Positions 49,591-57,915 of a stretch of DNA of 64,000 nucleotides are shown here, piece after piece. Positions within the stretch are counted from its first letter, which is position 1; every line of letters begins with the position of its first letter. The notes beneath the pieces are model-generated. The model was not told the origin of the DNA, ran no database searches, and saw only the letters and a program-made list of their open reading frames with translations. Made by a program: the position numbers and the translations under genes. The DNA is from Postechiella sp039985655 (GTDB lineage Bacteria > Bacteroidota > Bacteroidia > Flavobacteriales > Flavobacteriaceae), in contig JBDWSF010000018.1 in assembly GCA_039985655.1 (NCBI GenBank), positions 496,001 through 560,000 of the forward strand, written 5' to 3'.

Positions 49591-50715
49591 ATGCTAGATA
49601 TTGAAACAAGTTCAACACAGGTAAATTCAGCAAAATTGGAACACTTTGTAGTATCGGCTAGAAAATACAGACCCCAAACGTTTAAAGACGTAGTGGGACA
49701 GCAAGCTATTACAAATACCTTACTCAATGCCATTGAAAACAATCATTTAGCGCAAGCCTTATTATTTACAGGACCTCGTGGTGTTGGTAAAACAACCTGC
49801 GCACGTATTTTGGCGAAAATGATAAACAGCGAAGGTTCTGAAAATTCAGAAGAAGATTTCGCTTTTAATATTTTCGAATTAGATGCGGCTTCAAACAACT
49901 CAGTAGACGATATTAGAAGTCTAACCGACCAAGTTCGTATCCCACCACAAGTTGGTAAATACAAAGTCTATATTATTGATGAGGTACACATGTTATCTCA
50001 AGCGGCTTTTAATGCGTTTCTTAAAACATTAGAAGAGCCACCAGCACATTGTATTTTTATTTTAGCAACGACCGAGAAACATAAAATTATACCAACGATA
50101 TTATCCCGTTGTCAAATTTTTGATTTTAAACGTATTACTGTTAAAGATGCCAAAGGCTATTTAAAATATATTGCTGAAGAGCAAGGTATTGAAGCTGATG
50201 ATGATGCGTTGCACATTATAGCTCAAAAAGCAGATGGTGCCATGCGCGATGCCTTGTCTATTTTTGATCGCGTGGTTAGTTTTTCTGGTAAAAATTTAAC
50301 CAGACAGGCCGTAACCGAAAACTTAAATGTACTCGATTACGAAACGTATTTTACAAGTACAGACCTTATTTTAGAGAATAAAATACCTGAGTTGCTATTG
50401 CAATTCAACACCACCCTATCAAAAGGATTCGATGGGCATCACTTTATAGCGGGACTCGCATCTCATTTTAGAGATTTACTTGTTAGTAAAACACCGCAAA
50501 CTATAGAATTACTAGAAGTTGGAGATCAAACAAAAACAAAATACTTAGAGCAGTCGCAAAAAGCATCACAGCAATTTTTATTGCAAGGCATCAATCTCGC
50601 TAACGACTGTGATCTCAAGTATAAAACTAGCAAAAATCAACGACTACTCGTCGAACTAACTTTAATGCAGCTTGCCTCTATCACTTTTGATGGAGAAAAA
50701 AAAAAAAAAAAATAG
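49591..50715 (+). CDS. dnaX: DNA polymerase III clamp-loader subunit gamma (zero-frame product of dnaX)
   Basis: 374 residues. DnaX is the motor of the clamp loader. The AAA+ core is complete: Walker A GPRGVGKT (61-68), Walker B YIIDEVHM (127-134), LATTEKHKIIPTILSRC with sensor 1 and the SRC arginine finger (about 158-174), and GAMRDALSIFDRVVSFSG (sensor 2 region). The zinc-binding cysteines found in E. coli between Walker A and Walker B are absent (MINSEGSENSEEDF instead). The frame ends in a TAG directly after a run of 17 A (50696-50712), just after domain III, so this product corresponds to a gamma form. The remaining tau part continues in another frame. Total length, if joined, is about 585-600 residues, as expected for DnaX of this group. 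Confidence 0.9.
   Translation: MLDIETSSTQVNSAKLEHFVVSARKYRPQTFKDVVGQQAITNTLLNAIENNHLAQALLFTGPRGVGKTTCARILAKMINSEGSENSEEDFAFNIFELDAASNNSVDDIRSLTDQVRIPPQVGKYKVYIIDEVHMLSQAAFNAFLKTLEEPPAHCIFILATTEKHKIIPTILSRCQIFDFKRITVKDAKGYLKYIAEEQGIEADDDALHIIAQKADGAMRDALSIFDRVVSFSGKNLTRQAVTENLNVLDYETYFTSTDLILENKIPELLLQFNTTLSKGFDGHHFIAGLASHFRDLLVSKTPQTIELLEVGDQTKTKYLEQSQKASQQFLLQGINLANDCDLKYKTSKNQRLLVELTLMQLASITFDGEKKKKK
50696..50712 (+). promoter_or_regulatory. Run of 17 A, probable slippage site in dnaX
   Basis: GGAG is followed by 17 consecutive A and then TAG. Read straight, the codons are GAA, five AAA and the stop TAG. With 16 A in the message (or 19) the frame continues as AAT AGC AAG CAT into the tau part. 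A ribosomal -1 shift as in E. coli would instead end after a few residues, so RNA-polymerase slippage on the A run, as known for Thermus dnaX, is the better explanation. A miscounted homopolymer in the assembly is the alternative. Confidence 0.7.
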
Positions 50716-51346
50716 CAAGCATTACATAATACCTGCTTCATACTTTAAAAAGAAAGGGATTACTCCCGTTCCTGTAAACGTTCCTGCCAAAACAGAAACG
50801 CCTCAAGAAAAACAAGTCACAGCACCTGTAACAAATCAATATTCCAATAGTCAAACACCAAAAATTGTTTTAAAACAAAACAGTAAACGTGCTTCTGGAC
50901 TATCTTTAAGCAGTATTCGTGCAAAAAAAGAACACCTTATAAAACAAATGGATGTTGTTGTTGACGAAGAAGATTTACCAACAGATGCTTTCGATCCTGA
51001 CGATTTGGTTGAACATTGGCATAAGTTTACTGAAATCTTAATAAAAGAAGGAAAACATAATCTAGCTTCCATTTTATCTATGGACGTGCCGAAAGTTAAA
51101 GGCACAACCATACATTTAGAATATCCTAATGCCACTAATAAAGTAGAATTAGAGCGTCAGCAGTTCAACTTAATGAATTATTTAAGAAAATCTGTCAACA
51201 ATTACAATGTTACGCTTTCTATTACCGTAAACGAAGTTCTCGAAAAAAAATACGCCTACACACCTGCTGATAAATTTGAAAAGCTAAAAGAAAAAAACCC
51301 TAATTTAGAGCTTTTAAAGAAAGTCTTCGATTTGGATATTATATAA
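50713..51346 (+). CDS. DnaX tau-specific C-terminal part (out of frame with gamma)
   Basis: The frame that follows the A run is open from before 50672 and encodes about 210 residues: NSKHYIIPASYFKKKGITPV, a proline-, threonine- and glutamine-rich linker (VPAKTETPQEKQVTAPVTNQ), then a folded part with GLSLSSIRAKKEHLIKQMD, HWHKFTEILIKEGKHNLASIL and a C-terminal LEKKYAYTPADKFEKL. This is the position of domains IV-V of tau, which bind the helicase and polymerase. It has no start of its own other than an unlikely ATG at 50672 inside the gamma frame. It must be made by slippage, or this is a sequence error or a true frameshift in the gene. Confidence 0.75.
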
Positions 51347-51357
51347 TAGCTTTACCT

Positions 51358-51924
51358 ATGAATAAATTAATGCTACTCTTTTTTGGATTAATAATCACTT
51401 TTGTAAGTTGCGATGGTAGAGATCGCGTTTACCAAAGTAATAAATCGGTTTTAGAAGCACATCACTTATTAAATTCGTTTTCTGAACAAATAAAATTCAC
51501 TCCAAACGAATATACCGAAATTGTTACGGACACATTATTAAGTAATGATTTTAAAGTAAACATAAAATATTTTTCCTCAGAAAAAGACTCTGTTATTAAA
51601 ACTTATAGATCTAACGAGGCAACGATTACACATCATTACAAAGATTTTAAAGCCAGACTAACTGTAGCAAAAAACAATGCTATTATTGTTGATGGGGTTA
51701 TAAACAAAAGCTTGTTTTCTAAATTTGAAACGGCTTCATTTTGGAATGATGCCATTATGCAATTTATTTGGGTAGATTATACTCAAACAACAACCAACAA
51801 AATAAATTTAAACGTTTCCTTTTGTGCTCCAGAGCAGAATAACTGTAAAGATTACACAGTAATTATACACGAAAGTGGAGCTATCAAAATTGAAGAATTA
51901 GATCTTTCTAAAGCCATTTTATAA
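51358..51924 (+). CDS. Lipoprotein, function unknown
   Basis: 188 residues. Lipoprotein signal MNKLMLLFFGLIITFVSC (lipobox FVSC) followed by DGRDRVYQSNKSVLEAHHLL. The mature part is mostly beta strand with many K, N and T, without a motif that I know. It starts 11 bases after the tau frame and ends 2 bases before the hydroxylase gene, so it belongs to the dnaX operon. Confidence 0.7.
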   Translation: MNKLMLLFFGLIITFVSCDGRDRVYQSNKSVLEAHHLLNSFSEQIKFTPNEYTEIVTDTLLSNDFKVNIKYFSSEKDSVIKTYRSNEATITHHYKDFKARLTVAKNNAIIVDGVINKSLFSKFETASFWNDAIMQFIWVDYTQTTTNKINLNVSFCAPEQNNCKDYTVIIHESGAIKIEELDLSKAIL

Positions 51925-51926
51925 CC

Positions 51927-52508
51927 ATGCTAGGACTTAAACTTCCAACAGACCCACGATGGGTAAATATTGTAGAAAAAAATATTGAAGAAATTTTAAC
52001 TGATCATGCCTTTTGTGAGCAAAAAGCAACAAGTACGGCTATTTCTTTAATTGTTAGTTTTCCTGAATATTCAGATTTAGTTCAAGAAATGACCGCTTTG
52101 GTTAAAGAAGAGATTAGTCATTTTAAAATGGTTCACGATAAAATTTTAGAACGTGGTTGGTCTTTGGGTCGAGATCGCCGTGACGACTATGTTTTACAAT
52201 TAATTAAATTTTTCCCTAAAGGCGGAAGTAGAACCACGCAATTAGTGCATCGTTTACTTTACGCGGCTTTAATTGAAGCTAGAAGTTGTGAGCGTTTCAG
52301 ACTTTTATCAGAAGAATTACAAGATAAAGAATTAGCCGATTTCTATAGAAATTTAATGGTGAGTGAAGCCAATCATTACACCATGTTTCTAGGCTTTGCG
52401 AGACAATATGGCGAAAAAAAAGAAGTTGATACCAAATGGCAACAACTTCTTGATTTTGAAGCTAAAATAATAGCTAATTTAGGTACTACTGAAGCTATTC
52501 ATGGTTAG
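51927..52508 (+). CDS. miaE: tRNA-(ms2io6A)-hydroxylase (MiaE family)
   Basis: 193 residues, near the family's length. MiaE is a di-iron enzyme that hydroxylates the isopentenyl group of the hypermodified adenosine at position 37 of some tRNAs. It has the ferritin-like four-helix pattern with iron ligands in EEISHFKMVHDKILERGW (E-x-x-H, about residues 68-71 and later), EARSCERFRLL and MVSEANHYTMFLGF. The RRDDYVLQLIKFFPKGGSR stretch is shared by the family. Its TAG overlaps by 4 bases the end of the converging barrel gene. It ends the plus-strand dnaX operon. Confidence 0.9.
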   Translation: MLGLKLPTDPRWVNIVEKNIEEILTDHAFCEQKATSTAISLIVSFPEYSDLVQEMTALVKEEISHFKMVHDKILERGWSLGRDRRDDYVLQLIKFFPKGGSRTTQLVHRLLYAALIEARSCERFRLLSEELQDKELADFYRNLMVSEANHYTMFLGFARQYGEKKEVDTKWQQLLDFEAKIIANLGTTEAIHG

Positions 52509-53032
52509 AATTGGTAACCAATTCCAAACTGAATATTTGTATTTTTTGCTTCAGCATTTATATAATCGTCAAAAATATTTGATACACCGTAAGTATATCT
52601 TAAATCGACAAATAACATCTCGTTAATTTTATACTCTAATCCACCAACTGCTGAATAGGCGATATTTTTTACTCCATCTTCATATTTATGAACTTTTAAA
52701 CTGGCTTGTGGACCAACAGCTAAACGCATTTTTGGACTCATCTTAAATTTAAAAAGAATAGGTGCTTGTATGTAATCCAAATGTAAATTCTCATCATTTG
52801 CGCCTTCAGCAGAAAACTGCAATTCTGGAACTATAGAAACTTTTTCTGATAATTTAAAATCTGAAAAGACACCTATGTATATGCTGTTTCTGTGTTTATT
52901 TTCAGAAATAGGCGCATCATCAAAATTTAAATTAGAAATATTTAAACCGCCTCGAATACCATATATTCCGCTTTGCGAAAATCCTTGAATTGAAACACCA
53001 AGTAGTAAAATTAATAGTAGTAATTTTTTCAT
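52505..53032 (-). CDS. PorT-like outer-membrane beta-barrel protein
   Basis: I use the ATG at 53030-53032, which starts the signal peptide MKKLLLLILLLGVSIQGFSQ; the longer frame from 53089 has 19 more residues, not a signal. The 175-residue product begins GIYGIRGGLNISNLNFDD, the usual start of small 8-strand barrels of the PorT/OMP_b-brl type, and ends with an aromatic-terminated strand (NIQFGIGYQF). It probably sits in the outer membrane; its role is unknown. Upstream lies a 23-base perfect dyad at 53142-53164 that could control it. Confidence 0.85.
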   Translation of the reverse strand: MKKLLLLILLLGVSIQGFSQSGIYGIRGGLNISNLNFDDAPISENKHRNSIYIGVFSDFKLSEKVSIVPELQFSAEGANDENLHLDYIQAPILFKFKMSPKMRLAVGPQASLKVHKYEDGVKNIAYSAVGGLEYKINEMLFVDLRYTYGVSNIFDDYINAEAKNTNIQFGIGYQF

Positions 53033-53141
53033 ATTTTTTTCTTTATTGTTAATAAATAAAAATAATGTCATGTGCATAGTTAAAAGCATCCATAAAAGAA
53101 GACATTTCGGTTATGCTCATTTCATAATTAATAGGTTTGGG

Positions 53142-53164
53142 ATATAATTACACTGTAATTATAT
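53142..53164. promoter_or_regulatory. Perfect 23-base palindrome, possible operator
   Basis: The two arms are ATATAATTACA and TGTAATTATAT around a central C, with no mismatch. It is 110 bases upstream of the barrel gene start (53032) and 61 bases downstream of the ppx gene's end at 53226, in the only gene-free stretch here (53033-53225). Symmetry of this length is what a dimeric regulator would bind. No -7 box with the right spacing was recognised. Confidence 0.45.
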
Positions 53165-53225
53165 ATTCACGAAGATATATTATAAAATTAAAAAAGAACA
53201 ATTATAAAGGCTAAAGTGCAGAATT

Positions 53226-54131
53226 TTACTGTGTATTACTAGAAACGGTGTCGTAAAATATACTTTTTATAATACCATCTGCTAATCCTATTTTAGGAAC
53301 GTAAATGTGTTTAGAATGGCTCCATTTCATTGCAGACAGGTAAATTCGCATGGCTGGAATAATAACATCGGCTCTATCTTGATTTAAATCTAGTACGGTA
53401 ATACGCTCTTCGTAAGAATAGCTTTGAAGCATATTATAATATGACGTTAAATAAAAGAAAGTTAATGGTTTACCTGTCGATTTTCCTGATAATTTGAAAA
53501 TCTTATTAATATTTCCTCCAGAACCTAACACATTAATTTTTTCGTAATGACCTGTTTTATCTTTAATCCATTGTTGGAGTTCTATCCAAGAACCTTGCTT
53601 AACCATGTCGTTAAGTAATCTTACTGTTCCTATCTTGAATGACTTTGACGCGACTTGTTTGCCTTGGTCTATGACTGTAAACTCAGTACTTCCTCCTCCA
53701 ACATCAACATACAAATAAGTTTTATTAGGATCTATAAATTTATTTAAATCTGTTGCAGCAATAATAGCAGCTTCTTCTTCGCCTCCAATAATATCTATAC
53801 TTATCCCCGACTCTTTTAGAACGCGTTCTACAACTTCTTTTCCGTTTGCAGACTCTCTCATCGCTGATGTAGCACAAGCTTTATATTTAACGACTTTATG
53901 TGATTTCATTAACAATCTAAAAGCCAGCATAGTATCTAATACTCTTTGTGTATTCTCTTTAGATATTTTATTTTTTAAAAACACATCGGCTCCTAAACGA
54001 ATAGGCACACGAACTAATGAGTTCTTTTTGAATTGAACGGGCTTTCCTTTTTCTTCAATAATATTAGAAATAAGTAAACGCACTGCATTTGAGCCTATAT
54101 CGATGGCCGCATATTTTTTTATTGAAAGCAT
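53226..54131 (-). CDS. Ppx/GppA family exopolyphosphatase
   Basis: 301 residues, the short form with the two actin-like lobes and without the C-terminal HD domain of E. coli Ppx. The phosphate-binding motif AAIDIGSNAVRLLI is at residues 8-21, then CATSAMRESANGKEVVERV, TYLYVDVGGGSTEFTVI (the second phosphate loop) and VLGSGGNINKIFKL. It removes terminal phosphates from polyphosphate, or cleaves pppGpp. It lies 1 base behind ppk1 in the same operon, as in many bacteria, so polyphosphate is the likely substrate. Confidence 0.9.
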   Translation of the reverse strand: MLSIKKYAAIDIGSNAVRLLISNIIEEKGKPVQFKKNSLVRVPIRLGADVFLKNKISKENTQRVLDTMLAFRLLMKSHKVVKYKACATSAMRESANGKEVVERVLKESGISIDIIGGEEEAAIIAATDLNKFIDPNKTYLYVDVGGGSTEFTVIDQGKQVASKSFKIGTVRLLNDMVKQGSWIELQQWIKDKTGHYEKINVLGSGGNINKIFKLSGKSTGKPLTFFYLTSYYNMLQSYSYEERITVLDLNQDRADVIIPAMRIYLSAMKWSHSKHIYVPKIGLADGIIKSIFYDTVSSNTQ

Positions 54132-54132
54132 A

Positions 54133-56196
54133 TTAGCTATTATTCTTATTTAAATAATAATCGTAGATAGCCGTTTGAGATCTAACTTTACCGTTATTAT
54201 CTATTCTATATTCATTCTCGATGGACGTATTTAACAACCTTGCTTTTACATTATCGCTCCAACAAATATTATAGGTGTCTAATATTTCTTGTTTGACATC
54301 TTCATCATAAATCGGGCAGCTTACTTCTACCCTATTATCTATATTTCTCGTCATCCAATCGGCAGATGATATATATAATTTCACAGCATCCCCTTTTCCA
54401 AAAATATAAAGCCTTGAGTGTTCTAAAAATTTATCAACAACACTAATAACTTCAATGTTTTCGCTCATGTTTTTAACACCTGGAATTAAACAACAAATAC
54501 CTCGAACTATCATTTGAATTTTAACACCTGCATTACTTGCTTCATATAATTTATCAATCATTTTATAACTTGAAATACTATTCATTTTCAATCTTATAAA
54601 ACCTTGGTTCCCATTTTCAACTTTATTAATTTCTTTATCAATCAACTTAAAAACAGAACTCTGTGTATAATGCGGAGATGTAATTAAATGTTTATAATGG
54701 TAGATCTTATAACTGGTATGAAAGAAATTAAAAATTTTATTTACATCTTTAAGAATACTTTGATTGGAAGTAAATAAGGTATAATCTGTATAGATTTTTG
54801 CCGTAGATTCGTTAAAATTCCCTGTACTAATAAAGCCGTAACGTCTTAATTTTTTACCTTCTTCACGCTCCACAACGCACATTTTACTATGTACTTTTAA
54901 ACCTAGAACACCAAAAATAAGATTAACACCTTCGTTTTCCATTTGCTGAGCATAATCAATATTGGCTTGCTCATCAAATCGTGCTCTTAACTCTATAGAT
55001 ACGGTAACGGTTTTTCCATTAATAGCAGCATTAATTAATGCACTCGCGATATGTGAAATTTGAGCTAAACGATAAATGGTGATTTTTATAGTTTTTACTT
55101 TAGGGTCTAAAGCAGCCTCTCTTAAAAACTTAACGACATAGGAAAATGTATGATAGGGTGCATATAATAAATAATCTTTTTTCGAAATAGCATCAATAAT
55201 ACTACTTTCTAAACTCAGCCCCTTTACTGGTAGAGCTTCCATTTTACTATACATAAGATCATGTCGCCCTAAACTAGGAAACCCCATATAATCTCTACGG
55301 TTATGATAACGACCTCCTGGAATAATACTATCTGTATTGTCGATTCCCATTTTAGACATTAAATACTCTAAGGTATCTTTATCAATAGTTTTATCATGAA
55401 CAAAACGAACAGGTTCTCCTACGCGTCTGTGTTTTACACTATCGGAGATTTTGTCCATAAAGCTTTTACTTAAATCACTTTCAAAATCCAACTCGCCATC
55501 GCGAGTTATTTTAATCATATGTGCCGTAATACTTTTATAATCGAATATATTAAAAATGTCACTTAAACAATAGCGTATTAAATCGTCTATCATTATAATG
55601 TAATTCTTATCGCCTTGCTTAGGCAATACAACAAAACGATTAATGTTTTTCGGAATTTCGACTAAAGCAAACTGTTTGCACCCATCTTTCATCTCCATTC
55701 TCACAGCCAAATAAGCACCACTATCTTTTAAGTTAGGAAGCACAATCGAGTCATTCAAAATAATAGTTACCAATGCTGGACTTACCTTTTGAATAAAATA
55801 TTTTTTTATATAATCATGCTGAGAGTTATCGATTTGAGTTTCGTCAATAACATAAATATTTTCGTCTTCTAAAGTGTCTTTAATATTATTTAAAATTTTT
55901 AAACTTCCACTTTGTTGTTCAATAACAATTTTAGTGATAATTTCTAGAAGCTCTTTAGCTTTTATTCCTCCTAACTCGTTCTTTCCACCTTTACCTGCAT
56001 CAACAATTCTTTTTACCGTGGCATATCTTACTTTAAAAAATTCGTCTAGATTATTCGAAAAAATACCCAAGAACCTTAAACGTTCTATTAACGGCACATT
56101 TTTATCTGAAGCTTCCTGTAAAACCCTACCATTAAATTGTAACCAACTAATTTCTCTATTAATATATTCATTATTGAAAGTCTCAGCTTTAGTCAT
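54133..56196 (-). CDS. ppk1: Polyphosphate kinase 1
   Basis: 687 residues, family length. PPK1 builds polyphosphate from ATP. The N-terminal part starts YINREISWLQFNGRVLQEA (10-28), the domain present in all PPK1 enzymes. The two phospholipase-D-like halves carry the phosphate-transfer histidines: HSKMCVVERE (first, about residue 430) and LEHSRLYIFG (second, about residue 590). Further family features are RYHNRRDYMGFPSL, RARFDEQANIDYAQQMENEG and SADWMTRNIDNRVEVSCPI. It lies 1 base ahead of ppx, with a sixA-like gene 213 bases upstream on the same strand. Confidence 0.95.
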   Translation of the reverse strand: MTKAETFNNEYINREISWLQFNGRVLQEASDKNVPLIERLRFLGIFSNNLDEFFKVRYATVKRIVDAGKGGKNELGGIKAKELLEIITKIVIEQQSGSLKILNNIKDTLEDENIYVIDETQIDNSQHDYIKKYFIQKVSPALVTIILNDSIVLPNLKDSGAYLAVRMEMKDGCKQFALVEIPKNINRFVVLPKQGDKNYIIMIDDLIRYCLSDIFNIFDYKSITAHMIKITRDGELDFESDLSKSFMDKISDSVKHRRVGEPVRFVHDKTIDKDTLEYLMSKMGIDNTDSIIPGGRYHNRRDYMGFPSLGRHDLMYSKMEALPVKGLSLESSIIDAISKKDYLLYAPYHTFSYVVKFLREAALDPKVKTIKITIYRLAQISHIASALINAAINGKTVTVSIELRARFDEQANIDYAQQMENEGVNLIFGVLGLKVHSKMCVVEREEGKKLRRYGFISTGNFNESTAKIYTDYTLFTSNQSILKDVNKIFNFFHTSYKIYHYKHLITSPHYTQSSVFKLIDKEINKVENGNQGFIRLKMNSISSYKMIDKLYEASNAGVKIQMIVRGICCLIPGVKNMSENIEVISVVDKFLEHSRLYIFGKGDAVKLYISSADWMTRNIDNRVEVSCPIYDEDVKQEILDTYNICWSDNVKARLLNTSIENEYRIDNNGKVRSQTAIYDYYLNKNNS

Positions 56197-56409
56197 TTGT
56201 ATATTTTAATTTTCAAAAAATCTAAAACAAATATATTCTATTTTATGCTGAAAAATAAATCTGTTAATTCCTATTTTTTTTAATTATAAAAATTTAATAA
56301 TACTTCAATTTACAAGGTCTATAAAGTTGTTATAAATAATTACATAAATCACTCATAATAAAAAACTTATTATAAATTAATTTCAAAAAACACTTTGCTA
56401 TGCCTAATA

Positions 56410-56898
56410 TTAATCTCTCAAATCTTTAGGAAAAATTGTTTCAATAGTTTTACCTTGATTTAGATTTTCCCAACTATCAATGTTAAATTCTATTATTACA
56501 ACACCACAAGTAGGAACGTTTTCAATAAACGCATCTCCGTATGTATTCACAAATGCAGTAATAGCATGATTATGTCCAAAAATCATTAGCGTTTTTACTT
56601 TATGGTCACAATCTTTAATAACCTGAGTTAAATTGCTCCCTGAAAAGTCATATAAATCGTGATTAAAAAAAACGTTTTCTTTATTAATTTTCAACTTGGA
56701 TAATATGATTTCTGATGTCAATTTTGTCCTAATAGCATCGCTTATTATAACAAGGTCTGCAGTAACTTTTTTAGACTCCAAATGACTAGCTATTAGTGAA
56801 CTGTCAGATAAACCTCTAGAGTTTAGTGGTCTTTCGTGATCTATCACATTAAATTTCCAAGATGATTTGGCATGTCTTACAAGTATAAGTTTCTTCAT
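56410..56898 (-). CDS. SixA-like histidine phosphatase
   Basis: I start at the ATG at 56896-56898, which begins MKKLILVRHAKSSW; an earlier ATG in the frame (56956-56958) would add 20 polar residues. The 162-residue product has the RHx signature (RHAKSSW, His 9 by position), ERPLNSRG, and the second catalytic histidine in MIFGHNHAITAF. SixA-type enzymes remove phosphate from phosphohistidine, for example from phosphorelay proteins. It lies upstream of ppk1-ppx on the same strand with a 213-base gap, so it could be part of the same transcript. Confidence 0.88.
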   Translation of the reverse strand: MKKLILVRHAKSSWKFNVIDHERPLNSRGLSDSSLIASHLESKKVTADLVIISDAIRTKLTSEIILSKLKINKENVFFNHDLYDFSGSNLTQVIKDCDHKVKTLMIFGHNHAITAFVNTYGDAFIENVPTCGVVIIEFNIDSWENLNQGKTIETIFPKDLRD

Positions 56899-57389
56899 TT
56901 TGTTTCGATTAAATGCATTTTTAATCGGTAAAAAGTTGTTTTTATCGATTAAATTCAATTTCTTTGCAATATAAAACTATATAATAATTATTGACTATCA
57001 ATAACATTATGACTCAAAATTATGAAAAATTCACAATTACAAGTCGTTTAAAAGCTGATAAACCCCGATTAAAAGAAATAGACTTCTTTTCAACGAATTT
57101 ATTAGTGATTGAGCATAAATTTTTGCCTATCTATTATTATATGTTTTTTTTTGTTAACATTTAAGCAACAGAAAATTATGATCCCAAATCTAATTTCCAA
57201 TTTAAGAGTATTACTCGATATTACAACCAATCCCTCACTGTTTTTCCCTCAAAAGCAAAAAGTTAATTATTTTTTGTCGCCAAGTTAATGTGGCTACGTT
57301 TAATATTTAACCCAAAAAATGAAATTTAAACATTAGCAGTTTGCTAATTAAAATTATAGTTTTAAATAGAACATAATCTTTATAAAGTC
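56899..57389. other. Intergenic region with one doubtful small frame
   Basis: An open frame from ATG 57009 to TAA 57164 would encode 51 residues (MTQNYEKFTITSRLKADKPR ...), with no signal, motif or clear ribosome site, so I do not count it as a gene. The divergent promoters of the sixA-like gene and of the gene at 57390 must lie here. Nothing else is seen. Confidence 0.35.
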
Positions 57390-57884
57390 ATGAATATCAA
57401 ATCAATTTTAACGTTTCGAACGCTAATCTCAGCATGTTTCATATTACTTTTTTCAATAGTACAAGTAAATGCTCAAGAAAAAGGTATTTATGAAATAGAA
57501 AATGATGCTGCAACAAATGAAAGGTCTCATTTCTATGATTTAGCATTCAAACTTCATCCAACCATATATTTAAAAAACAATACGGTAAAAAAGATTTATG
57601 GAGAAGGCGATATGAAAAAAATCACTTTAGAAGACTCAAAATCGTTTGATATATTAAATAATCAAGATACTAGATATAAAGACGTTGAAATAATAACTAT
57701 GAAATCAATTTCTGAAACTGATTTAAATAATCATCTAGACTTATCAAATACCAGTGTTTTTGGGAATTTAAAATATATTTATATCAGGAGTAATTTTACT
57801 CTTACTCCCGAAGACATTATAAGTTTTATTAAAGTGAATCCTAATGTTAGGATTTTCTATAAATCGGCAAATCAATCAGAATAA
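57390..57884 (+). CDS. Small exported protein, function unknown
   Basis: 164 residues with a signal peptide (MNIKSILTFRTLISACFILL ... VNAQ). The mature part is charged and predicted to be a mix of helices and strands (KGIYEIENDAATNERSHFYD, FKLHPTIYLKNNTVKK), with no motif that I know. It lies 31 bases before the giant HYR-repeat gene on the same strand and may be transcribed with it. Confidence 0.65.
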   Translation: MNIKSILTFRTLISACFILLFSIVQVNAQEKGIYEIENDAATNERSHFYDLAFKLHPTIYLKNNTVKKIYGEGDMKKITLEDSKSFDILNNQDTRYKDVEIITMKSISETDLNNHLDLSNTSVFGNLKYIYIRSNFTLTPEDIISFIKVNPNVRIFYKSANQSE

Positions 57885-57915
57885 AAAGCATAAGGTAAAT
57901 TTAAAAGATCCCAAA

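Noticed and set aside
50696..50712. E. coli-like ribosomal -1 frameshift at the A run
   Set aside because: A -1 shift leads to a stop within about five codons; only loss of one A or gain of two gives the tau frame.
50672..51346. An independent gene starting at ATG 50672
   Set aside because: The first dozen codons run inside dnaX and through the A run; the rest is the tau part of DnaX, so a separate start is unlikely.
57009..57164. Small frame of 51 residues
   Set aside because: No signal, no motif, no neighbours in an operon; length is within what chance allows in AT-rich DNA.
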